Shown here one piece after another: positions 26,715-36,031 of a DNA stretch of 64,000 nt; the stretch's first letter is position 1; every line of letters starts with the position of its first letter. This DNA is from Terrimonas_A sp051954695 (GTDB taxonomy: Bacteria > Bacteroidota > Bacteroidia > Chitinophagales > Chitinophagaceae): positions 124,001-188,000 of the forward strand of contig JBQCHL010000005.1 in NCBI GenBank assembly GCA_051954695.1, written 5' to 3'. The notes under the pieces were generated by a model. The model was not told the DNA's origin, did no database searches, and saw nothing but the letters and a program-made list of their open reading frames with translations. The position numbers and the translations under genes were made by a program.

Positions 26715-27776
26715 ATGTTGCAGCGAATTGTGTTCGATTGTGAAAGAATGAAGTATTTCAATACCGGTCTTTATCATTACAGTCTTAACCTGGGTCTGCA
26801 TTTACGGACACAGGCTGATCCCCGCAGAGAAGAGATCAACTTCTTTGTTCCTCAACAGATACATGGAAAGTTTGGTGATGCCACACAGTATATCAGGCAG
26901 CATTCGCTGCAGAAGTTCTATATGCCTCCATTAAAAGGTTTTGATATCTGGCATTGTACATACCAGAGTTCAGCTTACATACCCAAACGCAACCGGCGCA
27001 TTAAGGTAGTGCTTACTATCCATGACCTTAATTTCATATACGAGAAAAAGGAAGAGCTTAAAAAAGCCAGCTACCTGCATCATCTGCAAAAAAATATCGA
27101 CCGCTCCGACGCCATTGTATGCATATCGGATTTTTGCCGGCAGGATGTATTAAGATATTGCGATACGGGCACCAAACCTGTATATGTGATCTATAATGGT
27201 ACCAATGAGCTCAAAAGCCCTGAACTGTACAGCTATTCTTATAAACCAGAAAGGCCATTCCTGTTTTCATTAGGAGTAATGTGCCGAAAAAAAAATTTTC
27301 ATGTCCTGCTTCCTTTGCTGCAACAGGAACAGGACCTGGAATTGCTGATAGCAGGAAGACTGGATGATCCAAGTTATCTCGATTTCATTCAACAATCAGC
27401 CAGGGATATGCGGGTGGAAGATAACCTGCGGGTGTTAGGCAATATATCCGAACCGGAGAAGTCATGGTATTATCAGAACTGCTACGCATTTGCCCTGCCT
27501 TCCATTGCTGAAGGTTTTGGATTGCCTGTTACAGAAGCCATGTCTGCCGGCAAACCGGTTTTTCTGTCCAACAAAACCGCTTTACCTGAGATCGGTAGTT
27601 CTGCTGCTTTTTATTTCCGTGATTTCAGCGCACTGCATATGCAAAACGTTTTCCGCCAGGGTATGAAGCAATATGCCGCAGCACGTATGGAACCGATGAT
27701 CCGCCAGCGAAGCGAATTATTCTGCTGGACCAAAGCCGCTAAAGCTTATTTAAATGTATACCGTTCGCTTTATTAA
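26715..27776 (+). CDS. Glycosyltransferase, GT4 family (paralog B)
   Basis: 353 residues from ATG 26715. Same architecture as its neighbour: DCERMKYFNTGLYHYSLNLG, VLTIHDLNFIYEKKEELKK, IDRSDAIVCISDFCRQDVL, GVMCRKKNFHVLLPLL and the E-x7-E motif EGFGLPVTEAMSAGKP. The pair is divergent over a 252-base gap, as expected of an inverted duplication. The ABC exporter gene follows 16 bases after its stop, so this copy probably forms an operon with the exporter. Confidence 0.92.
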   Translation: MLQRIVFDCERMKYFNTGLYHYSLNLGLHLRTQADPRREEINFFVPQQIHGKFGDATQYIRQHSLQKFYMPPLKGFDIWHCTYQSSAYIPKRNRRIKVVLTIHDLNFIYEKKEELKKASYLHHLQKNIDRSDAIVCISDFCRQDVLRYCDTGTKPVYVIYNGTNELKSPELYSYSYKPERPFLFSLGVMCRKKNFHVLLPLLQQEQDLELLIAGRLDDPSYLDFIQQSARDMRVEDNLRVLGNISEPEKSWYYQNCYAFALPSIAEGFGLPVTEAMSAGKPVFLSNKTALPEIGSSAAFYFRDFSALHMQNVFRQGMKQYAAARMEPMIRQRSELFCWTKAAKAYLNVYRSLY

Positions 27777-27792
27777 TTTTTAAAACCGTACC

Positions 27793-29628
27793 ATGAAGGT
27801 CTACCGGCGTTTGCTGAGTTATATTAAACCCTATCATAAATTTGTTGTTCCCTTTTTTAGCTTTACGTTGATAGGTGTGTTCTTTAGCGTGTTTCAATTC
27901 GCGCTCATCATCCCTTTGCTTAATTTTCTCTTTGATCCCGGCAGTGCTGCTGACAATGCTAAATACGCAACTGCGCCGGAGTTCAGCCTCTCCGCAAGCT
28001 ATTTCAAAGATTATTTTTACCATCTCGTCTATAATTTTAAAACACATAATCCGGCCTATGCACTTTATTTCATGGCTGGCATGATCGTAGCTGCAGTAGT
28101 GCTGACCAACCTCTTCCGTTACCTTGCGCAACGTCGTTTGATCAATACACGCACGCTGCTGGTAAAAAGATTAAGGGAAGCCCTTTTTGACAAGATCAAC
28201 CGGCTGCAACTGGGTTATTTTACCAAGGAGCATAAAGGCGATCTTATCTCCCGCCTCAACAGTGATGTGTATGGTATCGAAGGTGCTGCTGCCAGTTCAC
28301 TGGAAGTTCTATTTAAAGAACCCTATGTAATGATCGGCTATTTCATCGCCCTGTTTGCGATCTCTGCCAAACTGACCCTATTCACTTTACTGGTCATCCC
28401 CATCTCTGCAGTTGCTATTGCAGCAGTAACCCGCAAGCTCCGGAAAGAAGCTAAAGATGTACAGGCTTCCATGGGCAGATTGCTTACGATCATTGATGAA
28501 ACATTGCTCGGTATGCGCATCATCCGTGCTTTTAATGCTACGGGTTTTGTGTTAAAGAGATTCAGCCGTGAGAATGACTTTTACCGTAAAGCAAGCCTGG
28601 CCAGTTTCAATAAAAGAGAGCTGGCCCCTGCTTTTTCTGAAGCAGCCGGCGTTATTGTAGTCGCTTGTATATTGGTGTATGGAGGTGGGTTGGTATTAAG
28701 CAAAGACGGGGGATTGGAGGCAGGCGCTTTTATTGCTTTCATTGCTATCTTCTCGCAAGTGATCAGACCGGCAAAAGCCATTGTAGTGGCTTTATCCAAT
28801 ATACAGATAGGACAGGCCGCCGGCGAGCGCATCCTGGAAATACTGGAAAAACCCATTGAGATCGCTGATAAGCCCGGCGCTGTGCAACTGGATAGCTTTA
28901 ATGAAAGGATCGAACTGGTGGATGTGTCGTTTCAATACAACGAAAAGCCCGTATTAAAGAATATCAATCTTACTATTGAAAAAGGAAAGACCATCGCATT
29001 GGTAGGTCCTTCCGGTGTGGGCAAGTCAACTATCGCTGATCTTATCCCCCGCTTTTATGAAGCCACTTCAGGAGAAGTGTTGATCGATGGAAAGAGTGTA
29101 AAAGATTACACGATGGAATCGTTGCGGAGCCAGATGAGTTTTGTAACACAGGAGATCATTCTTTTCAATGATACCATTTTCAATAATATCGCTTTGGGCC
29201 GGCCGGATGCTACAGAAGAAGAAGTGATACAGGCAGCCAAAATTGCAAACGCACATGATTTTATCATGCAAACAGAAAACGGTTATCAAACCAATATTGG
29301 GGACCGGGGCATACGCCTTTCAGGCGGGCAACGCCAACGCCTGAGTATTGCAAGAGCTGTTTTCAAAAATCCGGCGATCCTGATATTGGATGAAGCCACT
29401 TCTGCGTTGGATACCGAAGCAGAAAAATCTGTACAGGATGCACTCAATAAACTGATGGAAGGTCGCACCACTCTTGTGATCGCCCATCGCCTCAGCACCA
29501 TTAAAGAAGCGGATGAGATCATCGTTATGCAGGATGGCTGTATCGTGGAAAGAGGGCATCATGATGAACTGATACAGATTGAAGAAAGCATTTACCGCAG
29601 GCTTACATTGCTACAGCGTATTGCCTGA
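27793..29628 (+). CDS. ABC exporter, MsbA-type (transmembrane plus ATPase)
   Basis: 611 residues. The N-terminal half has about six membrane helices, starting VPFFSFTLIGVFFSVFQFAL, with the exporter coupling stretch TKEHKGDLISRLNSDVYGIE. The C-terminal ATPase has Walker A GPSGVGKSTIADLIPRF, Q-loop VTQEIILFNDTI, signature LSGGQRQRLSIARA, Walker B ILILDEATSALDTE and H-loop IAHRLSTIK. The organisation is that of MsbA and related lipid or glycolipid flippases. With two glycosyltransferases and a methyltransferase next door, export of a glycolipid precursor is the best inference. Its 3' end is convergent with the serine protease gene. Confidence 0.93.
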   Translation: MKVYRRLLSYIKPYHKFVVPFFSFTLIGVFFSVFQFALIIPLLNFLFDPGSAADNAKYATAPEFSLSASYFKDYFYHLVYNFKTHNPAYALYFMAGMIVAAVVLTNLFRYLAQRRLINTRTLLVKRLREALFDKINRLQLGYFTKEHKGDLISRLNSDVYGIEGAAASSLEVLFKEPYVMIGYFIALFAISAKLTLFTLLVIPISAVAIAAVTRKLRKEAKDVQASMGRLLTIIDETLLGMRIIRAFNATGFVLKRFSRENDFYRKASLASFNKRELAPAFSEAAGVIVVACILVYGGGLVLSKDGGLEAGAFIAFIAIFSQVIRPAKAIVVALSNIQIGQAAGERILEILEKPIEIADKPGAVQLDSFNERIELVDVSFQYNEKPVLKNINLTIEKGKTIALVGPSGVGKSTIADLIPRFYEATSGEVLIDGKSVKDYTMESLRSQMSFVTQEIILFNDTIFNNIALGRPDATEEEVIQAAKIANAHDFIMQTENGYQTNIGDRGIRLSGGQRQRLSIARAVFKNPAILILDEATSALDTEAEKSVQDALNKLMEGRTTLVIAHRLSTIKEADEIIVMQDGCIVERGHHDELIQIEESIYRRLTLLQRIA

Positions 29629-29644
29629 TGATGATACGGATCGT

Positions 29645-31042
29645 TTATCGGGAGTAGTTTCTCTTCTGGCGTTGTTGTTGCCAACGGTAATAGACGTATA
29701 TCCCACCCAGTATCATCAGAACAGCAAGGATGCGGAAGACAAATTGCTGGGAAAAGCTTTCTTTATCTTCGCCGGATCTTATTTTCCTGTTGCTTTCTTC
29801 TATATAATAAGTAAGCAGGGGATAAGAAGGATTGAGCTTTGCAGCAGATTCAAACATCCGTTTTGCACGGAAATAGTAGCCTTCAAAGAAAAGACCAATA
29901 GCTTCATTGTAAACAATCGAAGCGCGGCTCATTTCAGGATGGATCATAGCAGAATCCAAAAATTCTTTCACTACCGAAACAGGGATAGCAAAATTAAATC
30001 CTGCAGCCAGGCTACCCGTCTTTTGTTCAAGGCTGCCAAATGTAGCAAGCCCTATCACTTCTCCTCTACTATCACACACAGGGCTCCCGCTGCTGCCATG
30101 CGTGATAATAGCATCCATTTGTATAACCGGCCATCCGCCAATGGAACGCTTGATCGCACTTACCACTCCTGCTGTCAGTGATGGCTCTATATTAGTTTCT
30201 TTTGCTAAAAAGGCATTGGAAGTAACTGGCTCAGGATAACCAAACACCAGCACCTGGCTACCGATCCTTACCATCGGATCGGCGCTAACCGGTAAGGTCG
30301 GCATCTGCTTCACACTGTCTATTTTCAGCACTGCAACATCTTTACCAGGCATGGCTTTACCACGAATAATAACAGATGCCGGTAAACGCCTGGTCACAAA
30401 ATCACCTTTATCGCTATCTATCCTGAACTGAACAAAAATTTCTTTTTTCAGATCAAAAATGATCATGGATGATACCTGGGAATAAATAACACTGTAAGCA
30501 TCGTTAAGCAGGCTTCGCTGCTCATCAGACAATGTCATTGCCCATGACCGCTCAAGAGAAAGGATATTTGCATCCGTCACATCCTTAAAAGTGGAAAGGA
30601 TGAACTGGCGGCGGATATAGCCATTATCCCTATCGATAATATGGCAATTGGTAATGAAGTACCCATCCCCTGTAATAAAAAAACCGGTACCAGATGAAAA
30701 GATCCGGTGTTGCTGCCGGAAATATTCTGTGGTACGGGTAAAGAAACGGAAAGGGTTATTATATAAAGCTTTCACCACGATGTCGAGTTTTTCTTCGGGG
30801 GTAAACATCGTGCCTGAAGTATCCAGCCGTTTTACCGAATCGACCAGCCGGTTGAAACGGGCTTCATTCATCTCTACCTTGCTTACATACACAGTACCTG
30901 AAAAAACGGTCTGCACCATTCCCACCCCTGGTGAATTGGCAGCATAGCTCTGCTCTGCAGAAATAGTTTGAGCATTGATATACCCTGCTGCCATTAAGAA
31001 AAGCAGCAACAGGCATTTATATTGAATATTTCTAAATTTCAT
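29645..31042 (-). CDS. Membrane-anchored trypsin-like serine protease
   Basis: 465 residues. The signal peptide MKFRNIQYKCLLLLFLMAAGYINAQ is followed by a chymotrypsin-fold S1 domain whose triad can be seen: His in FITNCHIIDRDNG, Asp in GKDVAVLKIDS and Ser in ITHGSSGSPVCDSRGEVIGLATFG. A TPR-like helical stretch (EAIGLFFEGYYFRAKRMFESAAKLNPSYPLLTYYIEES) follows, then a C-terminal membrane helix (FVFRILAVLMILGGIYVYYRW) with a basic tail. No PDZ domain is seen, unlike DegP. The product is probably periplasmic, held in the inner membrane. Target unknown. Confidence 0.88.
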   Translation of the reverse strand: MKFRNIQYKCLLLLFLMAAGYINAQTISAEQSYAANSPGVGMVQTVFSGTVYVSKVEMNEARFNRLVDSVKRLDTSGTMFTPEEKLDIVVKALYNNPFRFFTRTTEYFRQQHRIFSSGTGFFITGDGYFITNCHIIDRDNGYIRRQFILSTFKDVTDANILSLERSWAMTLSDEQRSLLNDAYSVIYSQVSSMIIFDLKKEIFVQFRIDSDKGDFVTRRLPASVIIRGKAMPGKDVAVLKIDSVKQMPTLPVSADPMVRIGSQVLVFGYPEPVTSNAFLAKETNIEPSLTAGVVSAIKRSIGGWPVIQMDAIITHGSSGSPVCDSRGEVIGLATFGSLEQKTGSLAAGFNFAIPVSVVKEFLDSAMIHPEMSRASIVYNEAIGLFFEGYYFRAKRMFESAAKLNPSYPLLTYYIEESNRKIRSGEDKESFSQQFVFRILAVLMILGGIYVYYRWQQQRQKRNYSR

Positions 31043-31205
31043 TACCTATTAAGAGTCAAAATACTAAAACCCTGCCATCTGGCAATTGCTGAATGACCGG
31101 ATTTGTTGATATTATTCAGTATTTGTAATATTGCACGCTTTTCCGGAGGTACTCTCTTGAAACTATAACGCCGTTGCTTGCCAATTATAAACTGGCAAAT
31201 CGCTT

Positions 31206-32051
31206 ATGAAAAAATATTTTTATGGATTCCTGGCACTGCTCGTCCTCTCTGCCTGTGGAAAAGACAAAGAACAGGCGCCTCAACCTGAATACGCTGCTTC
31301 TATTACTCAGAATGTATCGTACGGAAGTGATCCTTTACAGAAAATGGATATTTATCTTCCTTCCCGCAGTCTTGATACTACCAAAGTGATTATTATGATA
31401 CATGGGGGAGCCTGGATTGAAGGGGATAAAAGTGATTTTGACTCCTATGTGCTTTCCCTGCAAAAAAGATTGCCTGGTTATGCCATCTTCAATCTTAATT
31501 ACCGTTTATATTCAAACAACAGCAACCGGTTCCCTACCCAGGAAGAAGATGTTAAGTCGGCTCTCAATTTCATTTATTCCGGGAGAAGTGAATATCATAT
31601 TTCTGATAAATTCGTTTTACTGGGTGCAAGTGCCGGGGCGCATCTTACTTTGCTGCAAGGGAATAAATATACCACACCGGTGAAACCCAAAGCGCTTGTT
31701 TCTTTTTTTGGGCCGGTAGAACTTATTTCTTTATATAACTCAAGCCAGTACGTTGCATCAATTTTGCCACTGCTGACCGGCGGCACACCAACCACTGCTC
31801 CGGCAATGTATGAAAACAGCAGCCCTGCCAATTATATTACACCTTCATCACCTCCAACCATATTCCTTCAAGGCGGAACTGATCAATTGGTACCTCCTGC
31901 CCAATCCCAATTATTACAGAGCTTGCTTCAGGCAGCTGGTGTACCGAATCAGTATATTTTTTATCCAACAAAAGGGCACGGCTGGACGGGCGCAGAGTTG
32001 CAGGATTCATTTGACAAGATCGCAGCTTTTATTAAGACCTATGTTCAGTAA
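31206..32051 (+). CDS. Alpha/beta-hydrolase lipoprotein (carboxylesterase-like)
   Basis: 281 residues. The lipoprotein signal MKKYFYGFLALLVLSACGKDKE has its Cys after LSA. The hydrolase core shows the oxyanion-hole segment IMIHGGAWIEGDKSDF, the nucleophile elbow LGASAGAHLTLL (Ser in GASAG), the acid motif GTDQLVPPAQS and the His in KGHGWTG. It therefore has a complete Ser-Asp-His triad. The HGGxW signature resembles the esterase/acetyl-xylan-esterase-like BD-FAE group. Probably an outer-membrane or periplasmic esterase; the substrate cannot be told. Confidence 0.9.
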   Translation: MKKYFYGFLALLVLSACGKDKEQAPQPEYAASITQNVSYGSDPLQKMDIYLPSRSLDTTKVIIMIHGGAWIEGDKSDFDSYVLSLQKRLPGYAIFNLNYRLYSNNSNRFPTQEEDVKSALNFIYSGRSEYHISDKFVLLGASAGAHLTLLQGNKYTTPVKPKALVSFFGPVELISLYNSSQYVASILPLLTGGTPTTAPAMYENSSPANYITPSSPPTIFLQGGTDQLVPPAQSQLLQSLLQAAGVPNQYIFYPTKGHGWTGAELQDSFDKIAAFIKTYVQ

Positions 32052-32217
32052 CTGCCGCTGCTCCTTACCAGTACCAGAATTGATTTTCCTTTCCAGGTCT
32101 TTTGCTGCCAAAAAATCCCGAAATTTGCTAAAATTATTGGCAGACCCGGTTTGGATGGAGTATTTTGCCTAATACCTGGACAACTCCTGATTCCGGCTAA
32201 AAATTCCTGACTCAGAA

Positions 32218-33486
32218 ATGGTTCCATTAGCAGAAAGAATACGCCCTACCACTCTCGATGAGCTTGCTGGTCAACAGCATTTGACCGGCAAAGGCAGCAT
32301 TTTGCGGAAGGCCATCGAAAATGGCCGTATCCCGTCAATGATCCTTTGGGGGCCGCCGGGTACCGGGAAAACAACGATCGCGAATATTATTGCCAATACA
32401 TTGAAAGTGCCTTTCTATACACTGAGCGCGATCAGTTCCGGCGTAAAAGAAGTGAGGGAAGTGATCGCAGAAGCACAAACAAAAGCGAGCGCCATTTTAT
32501 TTATTGACGAGATACACCGTTTCAATAAAGGCCAGCAGGATGCCTTGCTCGGCGCAGTAGAAAAAGGGGTGGTGACATTGATAGGTGCTACCACGGAAAA
32601 CCCTTCTTTTGAAGTGAACAGCGCCTTGCTCAGCCGTAGCCAGGTATACGTGCTAAAGGCATTGGATGAGAAAGATCTTGTTCAGCTATTGGAAACAGCT
32701 ATTGAAAAAGATGAATGGCTGAAACAAAGAAATATCGAACTGAAAGAAACAGCAGCGTTGCTGAACATTTCAGGAGGAGATGCAAGAAAATTGCTGAACC
32801 TGCTTGAACTGGTAGCTGATTCCATTGTTCCGGAAAAATCAGACAACCGTGTGGTGATCACTGATGAAAAAGTGATGGACATTGCACAGAAAAAAATTGC
32901 CCTGTATGATAAAAGTGGTGAACAGCACTATGATATCATATCAGCTTTTATCAAATCCATGCGCGGCAGCGATCCGAATGCAGCAGTGTATTGGCTGGCA
33001 AGAATGATCGAAGGCGGTGAAGATGTAAAATTCATTGCCAGGAGAATGGTGATACTTGCCAGCGAGGATATTGGCAATGCTAATCCCACAGCGCTTGTAA
33101 TAGCCAATGCAACATTTGAAGCTGTTAACAAGATCGGTAATCCTGAAGCAAGGATCATTCTATCCCAGTGTGCTGTTTATCTCGCTTCTTCTCCCAAAAG
33201 CAATGCTTCTTATGAAGCAATTGCCAATGCGTTGGCAGCAGTGCAGCAGTATGGTGACCTACCAGTGCCTTTGCATATCCGCAATGCACCGACCAAGCTG
33301 ATGAAGAATCTGGGGTATGGAAAGAATTATGAGTATTCCCATAGCTATGCAAATAGTTTTTCACCGCAGGAATATTTACCGAAAGAGATAGCAGGAAAGA
33401 AATTTTATGAGCCGGGGAAGAATGCAAGAGAGGAGGAGCTGAGAAAGTTTTTGAAGTCGTTGTGGAAGGATAAGTATGGGTATTAG
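32218..33486 (+). CDS. rarA: Replication-associated recombination protein A (AAA+ ATPase)
   Basis: 422 residues, normal length. The DNA-dependent AAA+ ATPase acts at stalled replication forks and is related to the clamp loader. Walker A GPPGTGKTTIANIIA near residue 50, Walker B ILFIDEIHRFNKGQQDALL, sensor-1 GATTENPSFEVNSALLSR and the arginine-finger region are intact, followed by a C-terminal tetramerisation domain (SDPNAAVYWLARMIEGGED to NAREEELRKFLKSLWKDK). The AT-rich stem downstream (33512-33551) is a weak terminator candidate. Confidence 0.96.
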   Translation: MVPLAERIRPTTLDELAGQQHLTGKGSILRKAIENGRIPSMILWGPPGTGKTTIANIIANTLKVPFYTLSAISSGVKEVREVIAEAQTKASAILFIDEIHRFNKGQQDALLGAVEKGVVTLIGATTENPSFEVNSALLSRSQVYVLKALDEKDLVQLLETAIEKDEWLKQRNIELKETAALLNISGGDARKLLNLLELVADSIVPEKSDNRVVITDEKVMDIAQKKIALYDKSGEQHYDIISAFIKSMRGSDPNAAVYWLARMIEGGEDVKFIARRMVILASEDIGNANPTALVIANATFEAVNKIGNPEARIILSQCAVYLASSPKSNASYEAIANALAAVQQYGDLPVPLHIRNAPTKLMKNLGYGKNYEYSHSYANSFSPQEYLPKEIAGKKFYEPGKNAREEELRKFLKSLWKDKYGY

Positions 33487-33511
33487 AAAGCATAGTAAAG
33501 AAGATGTAACG

Positions 33512-33551
33512 ACTCTATTATTCTTAGAGTAAAAAATTGAATAAATAGAGT
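33512..33551 (+). terminator. Weak AT-rich hairpin after rarA
   Basis: ACTCTATT (33512-33519) pairs with AATAGAGT (33544-33551) around a 24-base AT-rich loop. There is no T-run, so it is a candidate 3' structure only. Confidence 0.3.
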
Positions 33552-33674
33552 TCTTCAGCCTCTTTATATCTAAGAAAAAAAATAACCCGATACTTCTTTT
33601 CCAGGTAAAGGTTTTTGTTCTATTTTTACTTTGTGTCGGCGGCTGGATTAATAATCCCCCAACGATCAAGACTT

Positions 33675-33700
33675 AAACAGGATTCCAAGGAATCCTGTTT
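33675..33700 (-). terminator. Hairpin downstream of the CdiA-CT-like gene
   Basis: AAACAGGATTCC (33675-33686) and GGAATCCTGTTT (33689-33700) form a perfect 12-bp stem with a two-base loop just after the end of the minus-strand gene. The T-run beyond it on the minus strand is short. Confidence 0.5.
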
Positions 33701-33701
33701 G

Positions 33702-34343
33702 CTATTTAATGACGCTGAGTATTCTTTTACTCAATATCTCATTACGGCCAAGCCGGTAAAACCTGCTGTTATAAAAAAGAAGGATTTCAATTAATGAATT
33801 ACTTCTCTCTATACCGCTTCTTAATCCATCTATTAAATCTTTCCTGTTTATATCCGACACAATGTCTATCACAAGCCGGCTTGCCTGATCTGCGCCGCCC
33901 TTTATACGGTTAGCTATCAGGTCAGGAGTTTTAGTTGAAATGCTTTTGAGATCAGCCCTAAGAATTATATGTCCACGGATTAAAAAAACATCAAACTTCT
34001 TCTCGTTGCGAAGAAACATTGCTTTGGGCGCGAACAAAACGTCATATCCCTTTTGAGCAAGGGCTTTTGCAGTTTTTAATTCAGGTGCATGCTCAAGTTC
34101 TGCCTTTTCTGCATAAACAGAACATTTTGACCCTTTACCTTGATATAATAAAACCCACTCACAAGAAGTCAGTAATTTTTTTATAGCAGCTTGTTTCTGT
34201 TTTGCCCCCACTTCGTTAAAACAAAATTTCAGAAGAGAAATAAAGAGGGTTAAATCAAAAAAAAGTACCCGACCCTTATTTACAGGATCATATCCGGTTT
34301 CAAATACCCGGTTGTCCGAACTATCCTCTGGTGATTTTTTCAT
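33702..34343 (-). CDS. Hypothetical protein with CdiA-CT-like (PD-(D/E)XK) nuclease-fold domain
   Basis: 213 residues from ATG 34343; a TTG at 34361 is possible. No signal peptide and no toxin-delivery domain. The C-terminal ~130 residues resemble the CdiA C-terminal tRNase fold: HAPELKTAKALAQKGYDVLFAP (a helix and strand like ENE..A..L...GY.V...P), then KKFDVFLIRGHIILRADLKSI (acidic residue followed by a D-x-K, as in PD-(D/E)XK enzymes), then IKGGADQASRLVIDI (like the QASRIVLNL motif of that family). A region rich in basic residues follows. Similar stand-alone domains occur in mobile elements. No immunity gene is adjacent. Function is inferred, not shown. Confidence 0.6.
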   Translation of the reverse strand: MKKSPEDSSDNRVFETGYDPVNKGRVLFFDLTLFISLLKFCFNEVGAKQKQAAIKKLLTSCEWVLLYQGKGSKCSVYAEKAELEHAPELKTAKALAQKGYDVLFAPKAMFLRNEKKFDVFLIRGHIILRADLKSISTKTPDLIANRIKGGADQASRLVIDIVSDINRKDLIDGLRSGIERSNSLIEILLFYNSRFYRLGRNEILSKRILSVIK

Positions 34344-34475
34344 GATCAAGAAATATCTCAAGATAATTTCCTGACCTACCGCTATCCAATTAAATACACT
34401 CCTAAAAACACCGGATAAAAATGTTTTTTCCTGAAGAAAAATTGTGTTTTATATCAATGAGAAATAATTACAGGA

Positions 34476-35936
34476 TTAATTCTCTAAACGACTATTTTGT
34501 ATCACACAACCCTTTTCTAACTGCATTATCCTATCTACGCATGCCGGTCTTTTGTTCGCATAATGCGTCACATATATTAACGTCTTATTTCCCGCCACAC
34601 ATACTGCATTGATCAAATCCAGTAAACCATCTTCCGTTTCATCATCCAAACCCTGGCAGGGTTCATCCAGGATCAGCAACGGTGGATTTTTAATCAATGC
34701 CCTTGCCAGCAAAGCCCTTCGCTGCTCACCAGCCGATAGCTCATTCAATCTTTTTCTCGCCAACGATCTTATGCCCAACAATTCCAGCCAGTCATACACC
34801 CGCTGCATCTGCTCATCCGTCACTTGCCTGAAAAGCCCGATCGTATCAAACAATCCTGAAGCCACTGCTTCAAAAACACTGTTGCTGCTGTCAAAAAACA
34901 ATATCAATTCAGGAGAAAGATAGCCGATCCTTTTTTTGATGTCCCAGATGCTTTCACCACTACCCCTTTTCCGGTCGAACAAATAAATTTCATTGGCATA
35001 AGCCTGTGGATTATCGGCCGTGATAAGACTTAATAAAGTGGATTTGCCCGCACCATTCGGACCAGACAATAACCATCTCTCCTCTTCCTTCACTTTCCAG
35101 TTTACCTGTTGCAATATTTTTTTATCGCCATAACTTACATTCACATTCTTCATTTGAATAACAGCACTGAACTGCCCGCCTGGAGCAATATTCAACACCC
35201 GTTTCAATAATGCTTCATTCAATGGTTGTCTTTTTACCGCTGATGATGGTAGTACCTGGTCATCGAAAGCTTTTCTTTCCATAAAAACAGCCGGCCTGTT
35301 TTTCTCCAGTGAGATCACTTTCGTGATGCAGGATGGTATTTCTGAAGGATGTGTTGCCAGTATGATCAGTATGCCTTTATCTGCCAGTTCATTGATCCGT
35401 TGATGAAGAAAGGCCCTCGCATTCACATCCAATCCAACAAAAGGCTGATCAAGCACCAGCACCTTGGGAGAGGCCAGCAATGCCTTTGCGATCTGTACTT
35501 TTTTATTTTCGCCATTGGAAAGCTGGATCAGGGGCTCATCCAACAAGCGGCCCAGGTCAAACGGACGAAGCAGTTCCAGTTCTGCAACATGCTTTCCACC
35601 CAGATATGCAGCTACAGTGATCGCATCTTCCGAATCCATTGAGTTGAAGCGCTGCTGGTAATAGAAATTGCTGGTATTGGAGAGATTTTTAAAATGATGC
35701 TCCTGCTCCACCCACACAATGCGTTCATTCAGCCGGCCGGCATATTGTAGCTGACCTGAAAAAAAGATTCGTCCTGCCAGTGCCAGCGCCAGGGAGGTCT
35801 TTCCGCTGCCTGCTGCTCCTGTTATGGCAAGGTGATCACCCTGCTTCAGCGAGAAAGAAATGTTTTCCAGCACCTGCAAAGATGCTTTGCGGACAGACAA
35901 CTGGTTTACTTCAAGTATATACTCTGCATTTTCCAT
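34476..35936 (-). CDS. modF: Tandem-ATPase ABC protein, ModF-like
   Basis: 486 residues with two fused ABC domains and no membrane segments. Domain 1: Walker A GAAGSGKTSLALALAGR, signature LSNGENKKVQIAKAL, Walker B VLVLDQPFVGLD, in which the catalytic Glu is replaced by Gln. Domain 2: Walker A GPNGAGKSTLLSLITAD, signature LSAGEQRRALLARAL, Walker B LLILDEPCQGLDDE. The domain-2 stretch AYANEIYLFDRKRGSGESIWDIKKRIGY matches ModF/PhrA, the soluble ABC protein encoded with molybdate uptake genes in E. coli. No molybdate genes are adjacent here, so the role is open. Confidence 0.9.
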   Translation of the reverse strand: MENAEYILEVNQLSVRKASLQVLENISFSLKQGDHLAITGAAGSGKTSLALALAGRIFFSGQLQYAGRLNERIVWVEQEHHFKNLSNTSNFYYQQRFNSMDSEDAITVAAYLGGKHVAELELLRPFDLGRLLDEPLIQLSNGENKKVQIAKALLASPKVLVLDQPFVGLDVNARAFLHQRINELADKGILIILATHPSEIPSCITKVISLEKNRPAVFMERKAFDDQVLPSSAVKRQPLNEALLKRVLNIAPGGQFSAVIQMKNVNVSYGDKKILQQVNWKVKEEERWLLSGPNGAGKSTLLSLITADNPQAYANEIYLFDRKRGSGESIWDIKKRIGYLSPELILFFDSSNSVFEAVASGLFDTIGLFRQVTDEQMQRVYDWLELLGIRSLARKRLNELSAGEQRRALLARALIKNPPLLILDEPCQGLDDETEDGLLDLINAVCVAGNKTLIYVTHYANKRPACVDRIMQLEKGCVIQNSRLEN

Positions 35937-36031
35937 TCTTTACATCTTTTTCCCTGCTGATCACTCAATAGGTTGATTATTTGATACAACAATAGCGCGA
36001 ATATCCTAATTTTAAAGTTCAACCACTGTTT

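Noticed and set aside
29579..30181. 200-residue plus-strand ORF over the serine protease gene
   Set aside because: Antisense shadow of a convincing protease with an intact triad; no recognisable domains.
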